Shown here one piece after another: positions 57,502 to 64,000 of a DNA stretch of 64,000 nucleotides; position 1 is the stretch's first letter; every line of letters starts with the position of its first letter. The notes beneath the pieces are model-generated. The model did not search any database. It was given only the letters and a program-made list of their open reading frames with translations, and was not told the DNA's origin. A program made the position numbers and the translations under genes. The DNA is taken from positions 86,273,838 through 86,337,837 of the forward strand of contig OY754339.1 in assembly GCA_963573305.1 (NCBI GenBank), written 5' to 3'. The stretch is from Pyrrhosoma nymphula. Lineage: Eukaryota; Arthropoda; Insecta; Odonata; Coenagrionidae.

Positions 57502-59312
57502 CCGTATTTAATCGATTGCAAGCTGACCTTTATTTACCTTTTCACACCTTTTCACCATCTCAGAAATTGCCACTTGGCTTAGAATCGGTGTCAAATATAA
57601 TAGTAATTGAATTTATTTCTTCAGTTACATTATAATGCAAGATTTAAGATTTTTAAAGAATATGTAAACTATCTACTGTAAAAAATTATAAAAATGACCA
57701 AATAACTAATTGTTAGACGAAATAAATTACGTAAATAATAAGAGGCGCGTCAAAGTTGTAACAATTGTGTTAGCAGTGCACGTATTCATAGGCTTTCACA
57801 CTCCCCATCCACTAACTAAAATATTTCATTGTAGTGTCACCAACTTGACTTAATTCCGCTAAATGTAGCTTTTTATCTGGATACCATCTGGGGATTAGAA
57901 AATTGTAAGCTAGGGGATAGTGGATTTTTCGACTTAATTTTCTCCAAATTGATGTTTCAGGTTTTTATCAAATAAATAATTTCGTTAAATGTAACAAAAT
58001 AAGTACTTACGAGTTAATAATGTTAAACATGCGACGATTTCTCCCGGTTTTTTCAAAGAAATACCGAGCGCATCATTCATCAACTTACCTTATACTACCT
58101 TCTTCTTCGTCTTATACTACCTTCCTCGTATTTTATAGTCATTACCACTCTCCACTCATTACATTGATAAAGCTATTAAGTATTCTTTCAATACTGTTTC
58201 AAATTCGCAAACATACATCATGTATACAAACTCCTGTGTTGGAAACGCTGTTACCTGTTGCCAACACTATTAGCAACACTGACAAGTGTCTTGTGAGTGT
58301 GTCCTGTGATTCCCGAGTGATATATTTTGTTTCGTTGTGAACATTCTCGTGGCTAGTAACTTCTTATTTCTTAGTGAGTTTTTCGATTTCTAATTACCCC
58401 ATGATGGGACGAACGCATTACTCTGCAAACTTTAGGAGGAACGTTATTGCCTGTACAGAAGAGACATCTAATCTTGTGGCAAAATGGCACTTTGGGATTG
58501 ATGAATCAAATGTTAGACGCTGGAGGAGAGATAAAGAGAAGTTACTTAAGTGTCCAAGCAAAAGAAAAACATCTGGAATCCCCAAGCAAGGACGTTACCA
58601 TGAATTGGAGGAGATCCTTAATAACTTAGTGATTGATCAACGAAATAAATATTTGCCAGTGAACTCCAAGATTATACAAACAAAAGCTCGTGAAATTACT
58701 TGAGTACATAAAATTAGCAGAAGTGAGTGTAAATTTAGTTGGCACTGGGTACAGCTGTTTATGAAACGATGGGGACTTGTTCTTCGTCGTCGTACATCAA
58801 TCGCCCAACGTCGTACATCAATCACATTACGAGGAGAAGCTAATTTCCTTTCAACGTTATGTTATTAATTTGAGAAGGGAGAAGAACTACCTGCTTGGCC
58901 AAATTTGAAATGCTGATCAAACTCCTGTAATTATATATGTATTCGATATGCCTGCAAACTGCACAGTAGAACAGAAAGGCAAAAAAGATGTAAAAATACT
59001 GCTGGATACGAAAAACAACGTATGACGGTAATGTTGGCTTGCATGGTAGATGGCTATAAACTTCTGCTGTACGTAATATTTAAACGTAAACGCCAAAAAA
59101 TGAATTTCCCAGAAACATGATAGTGCGGACAAAAGAAAAAGGTTGGATGACAGGAGATATGGTTAAAGAGTGGATTGACATCGTTTGGCAACGTCGTCCA
59201 GGTGCGCTCCTACGGCTGCCTAACCTTTTAGTTCTTGATGCCTATGCAGGCCACCGAAATGATGAACACAAAGAAAAAGTTCCAACAATGTGGCACTGAT
59301 TTGGCCATAATT
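57502..59312 (+). mobile_element. pogo/Tigger-like transposon, cut by a LINE
   Basis: TA then CCGTATTTAATCGATTGCAAG is the left end, sharing CCGTATTTAATCG with the element at 46119. On the plus strand the frame 58374-58703 gives a CENP-B-like N terminus (SANFRRNVIACTEETSNLVA, ESNVRRWRRDKEKL). After frame breaks, 59117-59280 gives VRTKEKGWMTGDMVKEWIDI and LPNLLVLDAYAGHRN, with the second catalytic Asp. The text stops at about 59312, where a minus-strand LINE begins. The right end was not found and may lie past the LINE or outside the window. Confidence 0.8.
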
Positions 59313-62000
59313 CTAGGTGGCCAAGCGACAATGACAAGATGGTCTTGTCATTGTCGCTTCCGTCGGATGACAGGTTGAAGTCAAGACCGGTTTCGTCTGC
59401 AGCCATCTTTGTCACCTGGAAGAGAAACGCCCCTGCTCCCGCACTTTCGTGCTCTCTCACTAGATTGAGCAGGGGGACCCTGCTTTTCAACACTCGGCAA
59501 GCTGTACCCAAAACAACTCTGTTGTGGAAACACTCCAGACTCATTAGTTCTCTACCACCTACATTGCAAGGGAGATACAATATGGCGACGGAAGATTTCG
59601 GATGAAGACTTCTATAGATGGTCATCATTTTCCTCGTTCCCCTATCGAGGTTCTGCAACTCGTGGACATTCCACTTCATGCATCCAAAGGTATACAGCAG
59701 TGTAGGAACTGTGAACATGGTCGTGGCAAGAACCTTGTTCTTGCCTGACAGCTCAGAACTCCAGATGTTCCTGAGAGTCTGTCTGTATTTGGCGGTCAGC
59801 CTATCCTTCACTGCTGCAACCTCCTGCATTCGGCGCTGGGGGTCGCCGAGATATTCATAGCTATCATCGTCCTCAAGGTGACGAATGAAGCTCCCGTCAA
59901 CAAGTTGCACACTTGTCCAATCCGAACTCCATCCCTATAGCCTCTCTGTATTCCAGTACAGTGTCTAGGGTAGTGCGAAGGTCTTTTGCATTAGAAGCAT
60001 AAAGCTTCAGGTCATCCATATAAAACAAATGGATGACCTTATGCTTCCTGTCACCTGGAGCACCGCATATGTATCCTCTACCTCGTCGCAGCCGAAAGGA
60101 CAGAGGTTGGAGGAAAATACAGTACAGTAAGGGCTTGTCGCCTTGAAATACTGTTGCCTTGAAAAATGGCACGGTGGTATGTTACCAACTCTGTAACCGG
60201 CCACTTGCCTGAATTCAGAACGAAGCGCGTTTTTCAGAGTGGTAACAGGCGTTGGATGCAGGACTCTACCTCTGGATGTACTTTCATCAACTTCAGCATA
60301 GCAAACAAATGCTCATGCGAAGTGGTGTCAAAAGCCTTCTTGTAGTCCACCTAGGCGATTGATAGGTTTTGCTAATGCCATATGGCATCCTGGCATATGC
60401 ATTTATCAATGAGCAGGTTGTCCTTGCATCCTGCGATTCCCCGCTTTGAGCCCCTCTTCTCATACACCTCCCACACAGGCTGGATGTGGTGAAGGATAAT
60501 GTCACTTAAGATAGATCTGATCACCTTGTATTCGGTGTTGAGGCAGGTTATATGGCGGTAGTTCTTTGGATTGGACCAGTCTCCCTACTTAGGTATTAGA
60601 ACCGTGCGTCCCTCAGTCAGCCAGGGTGGAATTGGTTCTCTACCCATTAGAAAAGACGTGAAGATTCTGGTGAGGTGTTGGTGGGTGGAAGTAAATTTCT
60701 TCCACCAGAAGTTATTCATGGCATCCATTCCTGGAGCCGAGAAGTTCTTCTTGCCAGAGAAGGCCTTTTTCACATCGCTTTCTGTGACTGAAAGAGGTCT
60801 ATCCACATCTTGTAGGTGGGGGTCACAGAACTCTTTAAAGAGGCATAGGGCCGCAGTGTCTCCATTGAATGGCTTCGACGTTTCATAGATTTCCTTCCAG
60901 AAACGTTCAACCTCTTCGACGGGTGGCGGAGGTTGGATGACAGGCGGAGGTGGCCGAAAGAGACAGAACGGGTGAAGGAGAAAGGTAGAGTTCTCCCTCA
61001 CGGCCTTGCTCCTCTTGAGTTTTTTCCAGGCCGTGGTGAGCGCGCGTACTCTATCGACCGCGTGCTGCTTCATGGTGAGCAGCACGCTTTTATTCAGTGT
61101 GTGATGGTTGCACCTGAGGCTGCGCACTATGCGCCGATCTTCAGGAGTGAAAGCTCGCCCAGATGCAATGTATTCCTTCACACACTGAATTCTCAATGCC
61201 AGGCGTCTCGCCTGCGTGATCTTGGCTTCCAACTATTCCAGCCTTTTTTCTGCTTTGTCCTCTCAAAGACATTCTTTTGGGAGTGAGCCATGATTTTGGC
61301 AGCAGCGTAGACCACGCAATTGACTGTCCATAGGTCCGACGTCTCTGTCAGGATTTTGTCGATGAGGCCATTCAAGGTGGTTACCCCGCAGAGAGATTTT
61401 TCGGTGGATATCTCTCTGCCTTTTTTGTCCTTCATCATAGGATACTGTGCTTAATAACCACGATCGTAGTTCAGAGATGGCCTGACTAGCTTCCTCCCCA
61501 TTTGGCAGAGACTGTAGCATGAGTGCCATTCTCGCCTCAGGTAGTGGAGATGCTGCCTGTGTCAGGGAAAGTGGTCTGGCCGGTGGTGTGTTCCTCTGAA
61601 CTGGTGGTTGGTGTGGAGTTTCCTTTTTGTGCAGGTGATTGTCATAATCATGCAGATTCTGCTGCGATCGTGTTCTGCATGCATCTCACACCACAATGAG
61701 TGCACCCTTGCCATATACCTGCATTCGGGCTCACTGGCAGCATGGCATAAGAGGAGGTCACCCCTTAGGGCTTCTGTTCACTGCATCCGAACTCCTGTAA
61801 CGGTGGTATTTGTATTCCCACACCCAAATCCACTAGGGCCCCCATCCGAGAGTGGCCGGTTGTGGGTCTCTTTTTCTGTTTTCCTTTTTGGAACCAGAAG
61901 AGCTGCGTGTTGGGTGGTTAGCCCCACACAGAGACGTCCACCATTAGCCAGCAAAAGCCGTTACCAGGTATGCCACGTGGAGGCTGGTGATCTGGCTTTC
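59313..62000 (-). mobile_element. LINE, probably R2/NeSL-like, degenerate
   Basis: On the minus strand the frames in order are as follows. 61232-60585 gives VERFWKEIYETSKPFNGDTA, NFSAPGMDAMNNFWWKKFTS and IPPWLTEGRTVLIPK (early RT). 60172-59897 gives HLFYMDDLKLYASNAKDLRT with the RT active site YMDD, and FGLDKCATC. 59910-59242 gives the C-terminal part YEYLGDPQRRMQEV, FTVPTLLYTFGCMKW, HPKSSVAILYLP. This text suits LINEs with a C-terminal restriction-like endonuclease, but the clade is uncertain. The 5' limit is not sharp. The last coding part overlaps a 17-bp hairpin at 59323-59359. Confidence 0.7.
59323..59359 (-). repeat. perfect hairpin at the LINE 3' end
   Basis: AAGCGACAATGACAAGA and its exact complement are separated by three bases. 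It lies within about 15 bases of the junction with the pogo-like gene, at the very 3' end of the LINE RNA. RT recognition of a 3' stem-loop is known for several LINEs, so this may be the template-recognition structure. That is inference. Confidence 0.6.
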
Positions 62001-62977
62001 GTACTCTTATTATTAGTATTTTTATTATTAGACATTGTTAACAGTGATTGAGGGCCCATTCCTTACTCTCCACTATTCTCTATTTTAGAGTAAGGTGCTT
62101 TCTTTTCCTTCTATCCCCTCCACAATTTTAAGTCTTCAAAAAATTTCATTCAGACTCCCTTTTCCTTGCATCAACAATCTTCACTTCCTCTCACTCCCCT
62201 CACCCCTTCCTCCCCCACACCCCACCAATACCTTTGAAACACCCATTCCTTTCCCACACCCAATAGTCCACCCCCCCCACCCCCACCGCCCCCCCACCCA
62301 CCCCCCACCCCCTCTTCTCCATTATCGCATTTATACATTTGTCCCCCTCCTGATTCAAATGCAACCGTGTATTGCAAGTCCGTGTTTACCTTCAGTATGG
62401 TGAAAAAGGCCACCTTGCAGCCGAAATATGAGTATGCAACACACACCCTCATCTTTTCCTTATTTATTGTGTCGTCCCTCTTTTAACTTTAGTGTTGTCT
62501 ATTTTGTTGACTTTCCTATTTTTGAGTGAGTTTCCTCCCCGAAGTTGTGCCTGATTGTGTGAGTGTTTGTGAAGTGTGATTGCCCTGTGGGTGTCCCTGG
62601 CGCAGAATCCCATTCCCTTAAAATGTCACAGAAAGTGTGATTGGTGTTCATAACTCTGGCATCCAAAACTTTCCCCTTTCAGTGAAGGATCCCACTGTGG
62701 AGTTGAGTGCATGTGTCCAGTGGTTTGGTCGCTGGCAAGGAATCAACCTTCTCGCAAACCCCACAGACAGAATAATTGGTCATAATTTTAGTTTGTGGCA
62801 TGTGCCTATTCTGACAATGTGGTGCAAAAACTTTTACGGCCATTGGAGTTTTTTTATCTTTTCTTTGCTGCGAACCTTGTCATTTATTTATTTTTTATGA
62901 CATAATTCTCTTTACTGTAATATAATGAAATCATTGCTTTGGTCTATATTTCATCTCTTGTTCTTAGAACCTCTATA
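62001..62977. other. C-rich low-complexity region and unassigned sequence
   Basis: 62200-62310 is a C-rich, imperfect microsatellite (CCACCCCCACCGCCCCCCCA). Part of 62001-62470 may be LINE 5' sequence. No gene is supported. Confidence 0.5.
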
Positions 62978-63874
62978 CAGTAGAACATCGCTTATCTGGA
63001 ATTCGAAATAATGGAAGGTTTTCTAGAATTTTCACTGACCTTTATTTCTCATGTCACGCCACCAAAATGACAGCTATTTTGCCATTAAAAATGCCACCTT
63101 GATCACTGATTGGCTTAATGTCAACCCCATGGATTTCCTTCGCACTTCCCATGAAATCACACTTCCCATCCAAAGAAGAGCCTCTCATTAGGTAGATGAT
63201 TGTAGAGATCGTAGATGGTGATGACGCTACTGTCAACAACATTCGTCATCCAACTCCATTACCAGTCCTTGGAGACGGGAGGAAGTTTATATTGTCTCTG
63301 ACAATGTTTACAAGTTACAGGAAAAAAATGTGATTGTTAATTTCCAAAAATAGCTACTGTAATAAAGTTATTTGTTCTAGAATCCCAGAAACGAATGATG
63401 GAGATTGCACCTTAAGCTTGCTGCCGTGACAGTCTGTGATGAAAGTAAATAATTCTCCGATGGCAACAAAAAATTTGATGTGTGAAAACGTAGCTTTACC
63501 CTCTGCTCATAAATGCAGGTTTACGGCTGAGTTAAGAATGCATTTTCGTGTAAATAAGTGTATCTTATGAGCTGGGAAATGCAAAAAATTTCTAAAGATC
63601 AATGTCGTTTTTAAATTATATCATAAAATGATTACGATTCGCCTATTTTGATTATAAAACTTTTCCTACTACACATATATATAATAATATAAATGTTCAA
63701 AGTGTACTTTTCTCTTGACTTGGCTCCCCATCGATCATAGTATCTTATACGATGAATCACTTCAACTATTTCAGTCATTCTGCCTATTAAAAGGTAGAAT
63801 GTGTAAACACTGCCAATATCGTAATCCCAGAACACATTGAGTTGTGTACATTCCAGATTAGTGATCTTCTACTG
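62978..63874. mobile_element. Tigger-like element with CAGTAGAACATCGC ends
   Basis: CAGTAGAACATCGCTTATCTG at 62978 matches the inverse of CAGATTAGTGATCTTCTACTG at 63874 with a few changes, with TA on both sides (62976-62977, 63875-63876). The 897-bp interior has no convincing transposase frame. The minus frame 63242-63054 is short and unrecognised. Confidence 0.7.
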
Positions 63875-63876
63875 TA

Positions 63877-64000
63877 TTTATTTCTAATTACGCATACATT
63901 CAATTTATTTCTGCTCATGCTTTCACCCAAACATCTCAGCTACTTGTTAGAAAAAAAAATTTCAGTGAGTTTTTCATGCAAAGGTAGGCTTCCATGTCAC
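63877..64000. other. no gene seen
   Basis: AT-rich end of the window with no feature. Confidence 0.6.

Noticed and set aside
62200..62450. Pro- or Gly-rich frames on both strands
   Set aside because: They are the translation of a C-rich microsatellite.
1..64000. CRISPR arrays, operons, bacterial promoters or attachment sites
   Set aside because: The repeats are eukaryotic transposons and the gene is spliced. No regularly spaced short repeats were seen.

Overview
This window is eukaryotic and almost certainly arthropod, probably insect. It carries one large, intron-rich protein-coding gene on the + strand. The introns are packed with old copies of mariner, pogo/Tigger, hAT, piggyBac, a 3-bp-target-site DNA element, Penelope-like elements and several LINE lineages. 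I see no prokaryotic gene arrangement. The species cannot be named from the sequence alone.

The host gene runs from 4423 to 56337 and continues off both ends. I could chain 16 exons whose open frames, AG/GT borders and splice phases all agree, giving about 1149 codons. A 17th candidate exon (36578-36652) also fits the phase. The first exon opens with the end of a pleckstrin-homology (PH) domain (LLSAVTPGIRAGWIAALRR). Long Ser/Pro-rich stretches follow, then heptad-rich coiled coils ending in ALCEKGMRAMDASHQRVI and ALDAMRKAHETEVQRE. That order and those two C-terminal blocks match the outspread / MPRIP (myosin phosphatase Rho-interacting protein) family of actin and myosin-phosphatase scaffolds. 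The first part of the PH domain, the start codon, the last exon(s) and both UTRs are outside the window.

Layout: 1-4.4 kb holds a mariner remnant and a pogo-like element carrying another inverted-repeat insert. 4.4-19.1 kb holds exons 1-7, with LINE, mariner, hAT and Penelope remnants between them. 19.2-26.2 kb is a nest of transposons: a TA-type MITE holds a hAT-type MITE, which holds a piggyBac-like element, which in turn holds a pogo-like element and a 2-kb CAG-flanked element. 26.4-31.2 kb holds two more TA MITEs and exons 8-10. 31.5-32.9 kb is a head-to-head pair of Penelope-like 3' ends. 33-40 kb has few recognisable genes, but contains a tandem duplication, the candidate extra exon and exon 11. 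40.3-48.7 kb holds a CR1/L2-like LINE with a 2A-like peptide, a 650-bp foldback element and a 2.6-kb pogo-like transposon. 48.9-56.3 kb holds exons 12-16. 56.3-64 kb is intron or downstream sequence with a pogo-like gene cut by a LINE.

Only the exon chain looks like functional host coding sequence. Every transposase or reverse transcriptase I read carries stops or frameshifts.
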